From a virus, in IMG/VR virus record IMGVR_UViG_3300044641_004545, positions 1 to 38,366 of that record: 38,366 nucleotides of DNA. The stretch is one strand, 5' to 3'. Below, piece after piece: positions 30,289 to 38,116 of this stretch (the first letter of the stretch is position 1; every line of letters starts with the position of its first letter). The notes beneath the pieces were generated by a model. That model was not told the origin of the DNA and did no database searches. It saw only the letters and a list, made by a program, of their open reading frames with translations. A program made the translations under genes and the position numbers.

Positions 30289-31335
30289 GTGCGGGTCCTT
30301 TCGCTGTTTGCCGGTATCGGTGGATTCGATCTAGGGCTAGAGCGTGCTGGGCATGAGGTTGTCGCGCAGGTCGAGCTCGACAAGAAGTGTCAGGCGGTGC
30401 TGGATCGGCACTGGCCCGGCGTGCCCCGGCATGATGATGTCTCCACCTACACTGACCCGCCCCGGGTGGACCTCGTGGTGGGGGGCTTCCCGTGCCAAGA
30501 CCTTTCGGTAGCTGGGCGCAGGGTAGGGCTGGCAGGTGAGCGGAGCAGCCTCTTCTTCGACGCCGCCCGGGTCGCTGACCGGGCGCTGGGCGCTGGGGGA
30601 TGGCTGCTTCTGGAGAATGTTCCCGGGCTTCTGTCCAGCCAGCACGGACGAGATTTCGGAATCATTCTCGCAACGCTGGCCGACCTCGGGTTTCACGACT
30701 GCGCCTGGCGAGTGCTGGATAGCCGATTCTTTGGAGTGGCCCAGCGGCGGAGGCGAGTCTTCATCCTTGCCAGACGTGGCACTGGCCGACGCGCCGCCGA
30801 GGTTCTTCTTGAGCCAGAAGGCAGCAGCGGGGATAATCAAGAGGGCACGCCGCCGGGGAAAGAAGCTGCCCCACCATCTAGCTCAAGCGTTGCGGGATCT
30901 CTCGGAAGTCTCACCGGGGGATTCAGGACAACCGACCTTGACGGGCAAGGAGCCTTCATCACGGACACCGTCACCTCTAAGTGGAGCAAGGGAAGCGGCG
31001 GACCCAGCGGGGACGAGTGCCAGAACCTCGTTACCAGTGGCAGTGAGCGAGAATCAGCGGGCCGAGGTTCGCGAGACCAGCTACGCCCGGCAGCTCTCAA
31101 CAAAGGGGGGCAAGCCCGGGCAGGGGCAGGCGGTCATGAGGGCCGGGCAGACCGTCCGGCGCTTGACTCCTACGGAGTGCGAGAGACTTCAAGGGTTCCC
31201 AGACGGGTGGACAATCCCGTGGGGACCTGCCCTATGGAACCGAAGCCAGATGGGGCTCGATATGCGCAGGCAGGGAACGCAGTGACCGTGAACGTGGCGG
31301 AGTGGCTGGGCCGCAGGCTGGCAGGTGCCGCATGA
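30289..31335 (+). CDS. DNA cytosine-5 methyltransferase with a frame-disturbed target domain
   Basis: A 348-residue open frame; GTG 30289 gives the normal family start VRVLSLFAGIGG. Motif I (LFAGIGGFDLG), motif IV with catalytic Cys69 (GFPCQDLS), motif VI (ENVPG, Glu109) and motif VIII (QRRRRVFIL, from Gln152) are in this frame, and so is motif X (ARYAQAGNAVTVNVAEWL). Motif IX (RRLTPTECERLQGFPDGW) is not: it lies in the next frame at about 31155-31208. One extra base near 31031 and one missing base near 31239 would explain it. The enzyme as written is probably inactive or needs recoding. Its place between scaffold and capsid genes is unusual. Confidence 0.75.
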   Translation: MRVLSLFAGIGGFDLGLERAGHEVVAQVELDKKCQAVLDRHWPGVPRHDDVSTYTDPPRVDLVVGGFPCQDLSVAGRRVGLAGERSSLFFDAARVADRALGAGGWLLLENVPGLLSSQHGRDFGIILATLADLGFHDCAWRVLDSRFFGVAQRRRRVFILARRGTGRRAAEVLLEPEGSSGDNQEGTPPGKEAAPPSSSSVAGSLGSLTGGFRTTDLDGQGAFITDTVTSKWSKGSGGPSGDECQNLVTSGSERESAGRGSRDQLRPAALNKGGQARAGAGGHEGRADRPALDSYGVRETSRVPRRVDNPVGTCPMEPKPDGARYAQAGNAVTVNVAEWLGRRLAGAA

Positions 31336-31574
31336 GTTGGCAGGACGTGGTCTTGACCGCTGGCAGCGTGCCTCTGCTGCTGGCCCTGCTGCCCACCGTC
31401 ACCGGGCCGGACAAACCCGCCGTGGTCACCGCTCTGTGTCAGGGTGCCGTGCTGCTGGTATTCGCCGCCACCTACACCACGCTCGGCCTCTACTTCACCG
31501 CCCTGGTAACGCTGCTGTCCGGCGTTCTCTGGCTCGTAATCATGGCGCAGGCGTTAGGGGCTAGGCGTGCGTGA
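31332..31574 (+). CDS. Small membrane protein
   Basis: An 80-residue protein starting at ATG 31332 (ATGA overlap with the methyltransferase stop). Three hydrophobic segments: AGSVPLLLALLPTV, AVVTALCQGAVLLVFAATYT and FTALVTLLSGVLWLVIMAQAL. Function unknown. Membrane proteins in a head module can act in superinfection exclusion, but nothing here proves it. Confidence 0.55.
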   Translation: MSWQDVVLTAGSVPLLLALLPTVTGPDKPAVVTALCQGAVLLVFAATYTTLGLYFTALVTLLSGVLWLVIMAQALGARRA

Positions 31575-31644
31575 CGTAGGACTATGGGGCTGGCTGCTGC
31601 TCATGGCCGGTATGGCTTCCGTCCTGATGTTCCCGCGCAGATGA
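31567..31644 (+). CDS. 25-residue single-helix microprotein
   Basis: GTG 31567 opens a 25-codon frame that ends at TGA 31642-31644. It overlaps the upstream gene by 8 bases and its stop overlaps the HNH start (ATGA), so it fills the gap exactly in a coupled chain. Its middle (LWGWLLLMAGMASVLMF) is one membrane helix ending in PRR. The perfect fit of both junctions is the main evidence that it is translated. Confidence 0.45.
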   Translation: MRDVGLWGWLLLMAGMASVLMFPRR

Positions 31645-31928
31645 GCCGGGACTGGACAGCGGCGCTCGACAAGAAGCGTGAGGAAGGTAAGTGCCGCACG
31701 TGCCCCAGCCGTAGCCAGCTGGAAGCGGCGCACGTAATCCCCCGCTCACTGGGCGGCGACCAGCACGCCCTGGCGACGGTCCCTCTTTGTCGCAGCTGTC
31801 ATCAGCGGTATGACGCACGGGAGCTGGACCTGCTGCCCTACCTTACGAAGGACGAGCAGGCGCACGCTGTCGGGCTGGTGGGAATGTTCACAGCGTGGCA
31901 CGTTATCACCGGACAGCGCCCCAGCTAA
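31641..31928 (+). CDS. HNH endonuclease
   Basis: A 95-residue protein; ATG 31641 is chosen because of the ATGA junction. The HNH core shows CRTC, then HVIPRSLGGDQH and CRSCHQRYD: two zinc-binding Cys pairs around the beta-beta-alpha metal site. HNH proteins beside terminase help cos cleavage; this one is 3.5 kb away, beside the capsid gene, so it may instead be a free-standing homing-type or packaging-linked nuclease. Confidence 0.7.
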   Translation: MSRDWTAALDKKREEGKCRTCPSRSQLEAAHVIPRSLGGDQHALATVPLCRSCHQRYDARELDLLPYLTKDEQAHAVGLVGMFTAWHVITGQRPS

Positions 31929-32089
31929 CGTCTGAGCGCCTGATACCCTGCTGCCAGCAGTCGCCTCCATCTCGCTGCGGAGCGTTACCACCGGGGGGCA
32001 GCTGCTCGCACGACCACCTTTCGCCGCCGGGCGTCACCACGAGGGTCCAGACACCGACAACCGATTACACGAAAGGAGCGTGACGCGAA

Positions 32090-33016
32090 ATGCCGAACGC
32101 TATCCCCCTTCTCGAAGGGACAGACGCATCGGGCGGATACCTGGTCCGTGACTCCTACGGTCAGACCCTGCTCGACACCATCAACCGAGAGAGCGCCGTC
32201 ATGTCGCTGGCTCGCGTGGACCGGGTGCCCGGCAAGAGGCAGAAGTATTCTGTCTACGCTGGCAGGCCGACCGCAGCCTTCGTCTCCGAGGGAGCCGCTA
32301 AGGGCACCACCGGGGCGGAGTTCTCCGAACTCACGGTGAACGTCAAGAAGATCGCCACGAACATCCTCTACACCGAGGAGCTGCTGGAAGACGCCGCGGA
32401 GGACCCCCGGGTTCTCATCAACGCGGACGTCGAGGCTGCGTTCGCGGACCTGATCGACGCTCACGCCATCGGCAAGGCCGCAGGCACGAACCTGACAACC
32501 TCGTTTGACAACTCGCTCCGGCAGACGACCTCCACGGTCGAGCTGGGCAGTGGTGGCGACGCGATCGCTAAGGCGATCTCGGACGCGATGAACGTGGTCG
32601 AGGGTAACGGCGGCGTCCCGTCAGGAATCATCCTGGCGACTGACGGCAAGGCCCAGCTCCGCAACGCCCGTCACTCCGGTGACAACGCTGCGATGCCGGT
32701 CTACACCGACGGGTTCAACCGTGAGCCGGACAGCCTCTACGGGCTTCCGCTCTCCTACTCGACCAACCTCAGCACCTTCGCTACGGCGGCAGGCGCGAAC
32801 AAGATCGTCGGCATCGTTGGCGACTTCTCGCACGCTGTCGGCGTCATGCGTTCGGACCTCACCGTTCGGGCCAGCGATCAGGCGACGGTTGATGTCGGTG
32901 GGACTCTGCACCACCTCTGGCAGCAGAACAAGGTCGCCCTCCAGTGGGAGATGAGGGTCGGCTTCACCATCCACGACCGCAACCGGATGTTCGTTGCGAT
33001 CGTCGACGCCTCGTAA
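32090..33016 (+). CDS. Major capsid protein (HK97 fold)
   Basis: A 308-residue protein with ATG 32090 and AAAGGAG about 12 bases upstream. The sequence follows the HK97-fold order: N-arm (GGYLVRDSYGQTLLDTI), E-loop (KRQKYSVYAGRPTAAFVSEG), P-domain spine helix (DVEAAFADLIDAHAIGKAAG), A-domain (GLPLSYSTNL), and a C-terminal strand (ALQWEMRVGFTIHD, NRMFVAIV). No protease is visible upstream. It is preceded by a 160-base untranslated stretch. Confidence 0.9.
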   Translation: MPNAIPLLEGTDASGGYLVRDSYGQTLLDTINRESAVMSLARVDRVPGKRQKYSVYAGRPTAAFVSEGAAKGTTGAEFSELTVNVKKIATNILYTEELLEDAAEDPRVLINADVEAAFADLIDAHAIGKAAGTNLTTSFDNSLRQTTSTVELGSGGDAIAKAISDAMNVVEGNGGVPSGIILATDGKAQLRNARHSGDNAAMPVYTDGFNREPDSLYGLPLSYSTNLSTFATAAGANKIVGIVGDFSHAVGVMRSDLTVRASDQATVDVGGTLHHLWQQNKVALQWEMRVGFTIHDRNRMFVAIVDAS

Positions 33017-33027
33017 GGAAGCGTCTG

Positions 33028-33159
33028 ATGGCTGCCAACAAGAAGGACAAGACCGCCGAGGCACCAGCCCCGGCTCCGGTTGAGAAGGACCCTCGGGAAT
33101 ACGCCGAGGCTACGGACAAGCCGGACGAGTCCACCATCGCGCAGGTCGAAAAGACCTGA
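33028..33159 (+). CDS. Small Pro/Ala/Lys-rich protein after the capsid gene
   Basis: A 43-residue protein with ATG 33028 after TAAGGAAGC. It is low-complexity (Lys, Ala, Pro, Glu) and has no folded core. Small charged proteins in this slot are common in actinophage head modules and may be capsid decoration or folding helpers. Function unknown. Confidence 0.5.
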   Translation: MAANKKDKTAEAPAPAPVEKDPREYAEATDKPDESTIAQVEKT

Positions 33160-33175
33160 CGCAGCAGCCCCATAC

Positions 33176-33218
33176 GCGCCGGAGTCGCCGCCTCCCCTCC
33201 TGCTCGCGGCTCCGGCGC
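33176..33218 (+). terminator. Hairpin after the capsid genes
   Basis: GCGCCGGAGTCG pairs with CGGCTCCGGCGC (12 bp, one G-T pair) across a 19-base loop. It starts 17 bases after the stop of the small gene and may reduce transcription into the fibre island, so that capsid mRNA exceeds fibre mRNA. Confidence 0.55.
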
Positions 33219-33260
33219 AGGGCTGCCTCGGGCCACCGCTGCCCGGGCTAGAATGACCCG

Positions 33261-33575
33261 ATGCCTGCCATTCGCGTCATACGCCGCCTGCTCCAGCTGG
33301 ATGATGTCGAGGGGCAGCCTCAAGCTGGCGACTCGCTGGTATGGGACGGCGACGCATTTACGCCGACCCCCTTGGCGGGTGACCAGCATTACGTCCACAC
33401 TCAAAGCACGCCCAGTGCTGTATGGACGATTGACCACGGACTGGGCAAGCACCCGTCCGTCACGATTGTGGACAGTGGCGGAACGCAGTGGCAGGCCGAA
33501 GTCCAGCACGTGAGCCAGAACCGCCTCATCGCCCGATTCTCCAATCCGTTCGGTGGAGTAGCCTACCTCAACTGA
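33261..33575 (+). CDS. Small beta-rich virion protein of the fibre island
   Basis: A 104-residue protein. Residues 25-35 contain DSLVWDGDAFTP, a phrase of phage fibres, and the C-terminal 60 residues (VWTIDHGLGKHPSVTIVD, EVQHVSQNRLIARFSNPFGG) form a small beta domain. The same pattern (H-N/G-LG, then V-x-V-x-x-S/N-G and a final F-G) ends the next gene, so they share a domain. Probably a short spike or fibre base. Confidence 0.5.
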   Translation: MPAIRVIRRLLQLDDVEGQPQAGDSLVWDGDAFTPTPLAGDQHYVHTQSTPSAVWTIDHGLGKHPSVTIVDSGGTQWQAEVQHVSQNRLIARFSNPFGGVAYLN

Positions 33576-33606
33576 CCCGGCCCTAGACGAAGGAACCCCC
33601 GCACTC

Positions 33607-35121
33607 ATGGCAATCTCATTCGGCTCCCCCATAGACCTCGGCAAGCTGGAACTCCAGAACGCCCGTATTCAGAACCTGGCGACCGCCCCCAGCAGCCCAG
33701 CCGAGGGCCAGATCTACTTCAACACGAGCGATGACAACCTCTACGTCTATGACGGGGCGAACTGGATTGACCTGACCTCGCAGGGCGTTACCTACTCAGC
33801 CGGGTCGGGTATCTCAATCGCTGGCACCACCATCAGCGCTGACACTGGCACCACGAGCGGAAAGGTGGCGGCTGGGGACGACAGCAGGTTCCCCACCAGC
33901 GACGAGAAGGCGGCACTCGCTGGCACCAGCGGCAGCCCCGGCACGAGCAACCGTTACGTCACGAACGGAGACAGCAGGCTCACGGACAGCCGTGCGCCCA
34001 GTGGTGCGGCAGGCGGAGACCTCACCGGCACCTACCCGAATCCCACCATCGGCAACGGCGCTGTCACCAGCGCCAAGATCTCTGATGGCACCATCGTGGA
34101 CGGGGACATCTCGGCATCGGCCGGCATCGCTACGTCAAAGATCAGTGGCTTCGATACGCAGGTCCAGAGCAACCGACTGGACCAGCTGGCAGCGCCCACC
34201 AGCAGCGTAAGCCTCAACTCTCAGAAGGTCACGAATCTGGCCGATGGCACCGCTGCCAATGACGCGGTGAACAAGGGCCAGCTTGACGCAGCCCAGCAGG
34301 GGCTCGACGTGAAGGCGAGCGTGCGTGCCGCCACTACTGCGGACGTCACCATAGCCACCGCCCTGAACAACGGGGACACGCTTGACGGCGTGACACTGGC
34401 CACCGGGGATCGGGTGCTGGTCAAGAATCAGTCCACTGCCAGCGAGAACGGCATCTACGTGGTGGGCAGTAGCCCTGCCCGGGCCGATGACGCGAACTCT
34501 GCCGGCGACCTCACAGGAGGTAGCTTCGTCTGGGTCGAGGAGGGCACCGCTAACGCTGACACCGCCTACGTGATTACCACGGACGGCACCATCACCATCG
34601 GCACTACCGGCATCACCTGGGCGTTGTTCGGCAGGGCCGGGGAGCTGGCAGCTGGCGACGGACTTACCAAGACCGGCGGCACCCTTGCCGTGGACAGCAG
34701 CGTAGCCCGGCTCACCGGCGCAACCTTCACCGGCAAGGTCGAGGCGGGGCACGCCTCAGACCCGGCGTTCAAGGTCAGCACCGGGCACGGCAGCGGTGCG
34801 GCGTTCGATGCCAACTCCGAAGGCAAGATCATCAATGTCGTAGATCCCACCAGTGCGCAGGACGTGGCGACGAAGGCTTACGTGGACTCGCAGACTGGCG
34901 GGGGCAGCTACACCGCAAACGTAGGTGATGGCACGAACACGAGCCTGACCGTTACGCATAACCTCGGCAGCCGTGATGTGCTGGTCGAGGTCTACCGGAA
35001 CTCGGGCAACTATGACACGGTGATCTGTGAGGTGCGCCGCACCAGCACAAACGCCGTCGCCTTGGTATTCGGCACCGCCCCCACGAGCAACGAGTATCGG
35101 GTAGTCATAAAGAAGGCGTGA
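33607..35121 (+). CDS. Fibre protein (long, trimeric-type) in the head module
   Basis: A 504-residue fibre. N-terminal part: ELQNARIQNLATAPSSPAEG-QIYFNTSDDNLYVYDGANW, a common fibre attachment unit; then repeats of TGTYPNPTIGNGAV type, a short coiled coil (NDAVNKGQLDAAQQGLD), the VKASVRAATTADVTI, GDRVLVKNQSTASENGIYVV domain and DVATKAYVDSQ. The last 70 residues are the same small beta domain as in the previous gene. It is probably a capsid or tail fibre; placement next to the capsid gene makes a head fibre possible. Confidence 0.7.
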   Translation: MAISFGSPIDLGKLELQNARIQNLATAPSSPAEGQIYFNTSDDNLYVYDGANWIDLTSQGVTYSAGSGISIAGTTISADTGTTSGKVAAGDDSRFPTSDEKAALAGTSGSPGTSNRYVTNGDSRLTDSRAPSGAAGGDLTGTYPNPTIGNGAVTSAKISDGTIVDGDISASAGIATSKISGFDTQVQSNRLDQLAAPTSSVSLNSQKVTNLADGTAANDAVNKGQLDAAQQGLDVKASVRAATTADVTIATALNNGDTLDGVTLATGDRVLVKNQSTASENGIYVVGSSPARADDANSAGDLTGGSFVWVEEGTANADTAYVITTDGTITIGTTGITWALFGRAGELAAGDGLTKTGGTLAVDSSVARLTGATFTGKVEAGHASDPAFKVSTGHGSGAAFDANSEGKIINVVDPTSAQDVATKAYVDSQTGGGSYTANVGDGTNTSLTVTHNLGSRDVLVEVYRNSGNYDTVICEVRRTSTNAVALVFGTAPTSNEYRVVIKKA

Positions 35122-35122
35122 C

Positions 35123-36034
35123 ATGGCTCGATACGTCGGGCCTAAGAGCAACGGGGATGACCTAGCCACGCAGGGGGACCTGCTGACGCTGCTGGATACG
35201 CAGGTGTTCACGAGCAGCACCACCTACTCAATCCCCAGCGGTGCCGCAGTGATTGTCGTGGAGTGTGCCGCAGCTGGTGGAAGCGGTGGCTCCGGCTCTG
35301 GCGCATCGAACTCCTACGGCGGAGGCGGTGGTGCTGGCGGTGGTATCTATCGGGATACTCTGACCGGAGACGAGATAAGCGGCAGCGTGACAGTGACTGT
35401 CGGCGCTGGCGGCGTAGGCCCGAATGGCGCGAACCCGAGCGGCACTGGATTTCAGGGAGTGAGAGGCGGCACCAGTCGGTTCGGCCCGCTCTACTACATC
35501 GGCGGAGGTGGCGGCTTCAACGGCGGAGCCTCGACCGGTTCCGCACTGGGCGGCGTGGGCATCACGCAGCAGATAAACCCGGTGACAGGAGCTGGCGGCA
35601 CCGCGAACCTGGGCGCAGCTGCCAGTCCCGGCTCAAAAGGGTATAAGGCTGCCGGTGGTGGGGGCGGAGGCGGCAGTGTTGCCGCCACCACGACCACGGC
35701 ATACAACGGCGCAGCTGGCGGCAGCTATGAGACGGACCCGACTAACGTGTTCACAAACTTTCGCACGGCTGCCGTAGCCACTGGCGGCGGCGGCAACTTA
35801 GGGACGGCCGGTTCTGCGTCGGCCGGGCAGGCGGGCACGAACGGCGCGAATCGCGCTGGCGGTGGCGGTGGCGGTGGAGGGCCGCAAAACTATTCAGCGG
35901 GGGCTGGTGGTAATGGGGGCGTGCCCGGTGGCGGTGGCGGTGGCGGTGGCTCAAGCGCCGGGTCTACCGGCACTACGGGGGGCAAGGGCGGTGACGGCGG
36001 ACGAGCCGAAATAACGGTCTGGGTCTATGGCTGA
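35123..36034 (+). CDS. Gly-rich tip protein, copy 2 (possible receptor-binding protein)
   Basis: A 303-residue protein. Its first 35 residues are unique, and the rest is a diverged copy of the Gly-rich domain of the protein at 5861-7009: STTY-x-P-x-GA, GGTSRFGPLYYIGG, long GGGGGG runs, and an ending VWVYG. It lacks the Ig-like anchor of copy 1, so it is likely fixed to the adjacent fibre instead. The last bases overlap the next gene as in copy 1 (the junction TCTGGGTCTATGGCTGA is identical). Confidence 0.65.
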   Translation: MARYVGPKSNGDDLATQGDLLTLLDTQVFTSSTTYSIPSGAAVIVVECAAAGGSGGSGSGASNSYGGGGGAGGGIYRDTLTGDEISGSVTVTVGAGGVGPNGANPSGTGFQGVRGGTSRFGPLYYIGGGGGFNGGASTGSALGGVGITQQINPVTGAGGTANLGAAASPGSKGYKAAGGGGGGGSVAATTTTAYNGAAGGSYETDPTNVFTNFRTAAVATGGGGNLGTAGSASAGQAGTNGANRAGGGGGGGGPQNYSAGAGGNGGVPGGGGGGGGSSAGSTGTTGGKGGDGGRAEITVWVYG

Positions 36035-36224
36035 TTACGGCAACATCTGGCTGGAATACCGGCTCGACACCGGGCTGGTGGTGAACGCAATCGTCTGGGA
36101 TGGCGCAGAGGACTACGAACCGCCTGAGGGGCTGGGCGTGGTGAGGCGTGGTGACAGCGGTGCGTGGGCTGGCTGGACGTATCAAGGCGGCGAGTTCACC
36201 CCTCCTGCGGAGGAGCTACCCTAG
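36027..36224 (+). CDS. Small partner of the Gly-rich tip protein, copy 2
   Basis: A 65-residue protein starting at ATG 36027. It matches the protein at 7002-7226 over most of its length: WLEY, GLVVNAIV, RRGDSGAWAGW, GGEFTPP. Same gene order and same 8-base overlap as copy 1. A tip-specific chaperone or cap is the best guess; the family is not recognised. Confidence 0.65.
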   Translation: MADYGNIWLEYRLDTGLVVNAIVWDGAEDYEPPEGLGVVRRGDSGAWAGWTYQGGEFTPPAEELP

Positions 36225-36228
36225 ACCA

Positions 36229-36996
36229 GTGATCTACGCGAACCCCAGCACCAGCACGGAAGTATCTGCCACCGGGTTCGCCACCGGCCTCGTGGGCACC
36301 ATCGGTGTCCGTGTTCTCGATGGGCAGGGCGGCGTCACCCTGGCACGCCGCACCACTGGAATCATCGAGGACCCGGCAGGCTCTGGCATCTACGTGGCTA
36401 CCTTCACCAGCCCCAGCGTGACCGGGCGCTTCACGGTTGTCTGGGACAGCGGTGGCGCATCCCCCAGCTGGGCAGCCGAGGATCTGACGGTCACTTACCA
36501 GCTGCCAGATGGCACGCCCAGCACGGCGACAGCTACTTATGCCACGCCGACGCAGCTGCGTGACTACACCGGGGATGACTTCTTGACGCTGCCGGATACT
36601 GAAGCCCTGCGCCTACTGGCTAAGGCGGAGCGCGACATAGACTCCCTCGCCCCAGTGGACCGCCCAGTATCAGAGGCCACCGGCCTCCGGTTCGACCCGA
36701 CCAGCCTTAGCGGCAGGGAGGCGCTAATCCTCCAGCGGGCTACCTGCGCTCAGGCGGAATACCGCCGTGAAATGGGCGACGAGTTCTTCATCCGTGGCCA
36801 ATACGAGGAAGTGACTGGGCCGGAGTTCAGCACGAAGGGCAAGCTGGGCCTGATTGGCCCGGCGACGTGGCGCGAGCTGCGTGGCAACGGCTTCATCCGG
36901 CTGACCACCACTACCAAGACCAGCGACTCCCTCGCCTGGCGACCGCAACCTGACTTCACGAAGCGGCGTCCGCGAGAGGAGTTCGAGCTAGGGTGA
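36229..36996 (+). CDS. Head-tail connector (adaptor) with N-terminal Ig-like domain
   Basis: A 255-residue protein starting at GTG 36229, with AGGAG about 14 bases upstream. Residues 1-90 are a beta-sandwich (VGTIGVRVLDGQGGVTL, GIYVATFTSPSVTGRF) not usual in adaptors. Residues 100-200 are the adaptor core (ATPTQLRDYTGDDFLTLP, LRLLAKAERDIDSL, LQRATCAQAEYRREMG). The following genes are the stopper and tail completion proteins, which supports the call. The start overlaps the terminal GTGA of the chain. Confidence 0.6.
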   Translation: MIYANPSTSTEVSATGFATGLVGTIGVRVLDGQGGVTLARRTTGIIEDPAGSGIYVATFTSPSVTGRFTVVWDSGGASPSWAAEDLTVTYQLPDGTPSTATATYATPTQLRDYTGDDFLTLPDTEALRLLAKAERDIDSLAPVDRPVSEATGLRFDPTSLSGREALILQRATCAQAEYRREMGDEFFIRGQYEEVTGPEFSTKGKLGLIGPATWRELRGNGFIRLTTTTKTSDSLAWRPQPDFTKRRPREEFELG

Positions 36997-37331
36997 GGCT
37001 CCCGCAGAGGAACGCACTGCTCACCAGCATAACCGGCAAGGGATTGTCCGAGGACTGGGATGACGCAGCCACTACCGGCTCAGTGAAATGGGAGGGCCGG
37101 GCTGATGCTTACGTTCAGACGGATGACCGGCAGGTGCGCGACGGCACCCGTGACAGTGAGGTAATCACCCGAACCGTTGTCCTGCCTTCTAAGCTCCCCG
37201 TCGAGGTAGGGGATACGCTGGGCCTAACCGTGGATGAAACCCCCGTGAGCTGGCCCGTGGTGGCACTTACGGAGCGCCTAGCACCCGCAGGGGTGCCGGG
37301 CACCACGCTGGTCGAGGTCACTCCGGGCTAA
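36993..37331 (+). CDS. Head-tail connector (stopper-like)
   Basis: A 112-residue beta-rich protein starting at GTG 36993 (GTGA overlap). The order WEGRADAYVQTDDRQV, ITRTVVLPSKLPVEVGDTL, VVALTERLAP is typical of the small stopper protein that closes the portal channel after packaging. Call rests on size, strand pattern and neighbours. Coupled to the next gene by TAATG. Confidence 0.55.
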   Translation: MRLPQRNALLTSITGKGLSEDWDDAATTGSVKWEGRADAYVQTDDRQVRDGTRDSEVITRTVVLPSKLPVEVGDTLGLTVDETPVSWPVVALTERLAPAGVPGTTLVEVTPG

Positions 37332-38116
37332 TGCCACGCACCCGGGCGCTTGAGCAGCGGGAGCTGGCGCTGGTCCGACTCTACGAGCAGGCGGAGGCGG
37401 AGCTGGTGGCGCAGCTGGCCCAAGACCTAGAGGCCGGACGGCTGGGAACCGCTCGATACCGGGGGCAACGCCTTGCCGCTATTCGGGAACGCCTTAGCCG
37501 ACTTCAAGACGCAGCCATACCGCTGTCCACGGAGCTAATCGGTGCCGCCTACATTCAGGGAGTCACGGCAGCTACCCGGGCAGTGCGCACCAGCCTGCCG
37601 CAGTTCGGCAGTGGCATTCACGCAGAAGCACTGGACCTGCTGGCGGACAACCTGGCGAATGGCCTCAACGGCGCAGCGGAGCAGCTGGGGCGGCGCATCG
37701 AGGACCTGTATCGCCGGGCCGGGCTGGAACTGGCCACGCAGCAGATCGCGCAGGGCCAGTCACTGCGTGAAGCTACCGAGGGGCTGGTGCGGGCACTGCG
37801 TGAAATGGGGCTCGACGCTGGCCCGGGCGGCGCTCGCACGTGGAGGCTGGGCCGGTATGCCGAAATGGTGATACGCACGAACACCACGGACGCGATAGTG
37901 CGGGGCAACGTGAACGCTGCCCTAGAGGATGGCTACGATCTGGTCGAGGTGCTAGTCGTGGATGATGAAATCCTTTGCGACATCTGCGGCCCTTACGCCG
38001 GGCAGACCTTCACGCTTACCGAGCGAGAAGGATACGAACGTCTGACCGAGCTGCCACCGTTCCATCCGAACTGTCGTTGCGACCTAAACATTCTGACAAG
38101 CGATCCCCGTGAGTAG
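37331..38116 (+). CDS. MuF-like minor head protein
   Basis: A 261-residue protein. The N-terminal two thirds is helical and Ala/Leu/Arg-rich. The C-terminal third has the MuF signature: RLGRYAEMVIRTNTTDAIVRG, DDEILCDICGPYAGQTF and ELPPFHPNCRCDL, with paired cysteines likely to bind zinc. MuF proteins are injected or located inside the head near the portal. Here the gene is 7.7 kb after portal, behind the connectors, which is an unusual order. Confidence 0.75.
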   Translation: MPRTRALEQRELALVRLYEQAEAELVAQLAQDLEAGRLGTARYRGQRLAAIRERLSRLQDAAIPLSTELIGAAYIQGVTAATRAVRTSLPQFGSGIHAEALDLLADNLANGLNGAAEQLGRRIEDLYRRAGLELATQQIAQGQSLREATEGLVRALREMGLDAGPGGARTWRLGRYAEMVIRTNTTDAIVRGNVNAALEDGYDLVEVLVVDDEILCDICGPYAGQTFTLTEREGYERLTELPPFHPNCRCDLNILTSDPRE

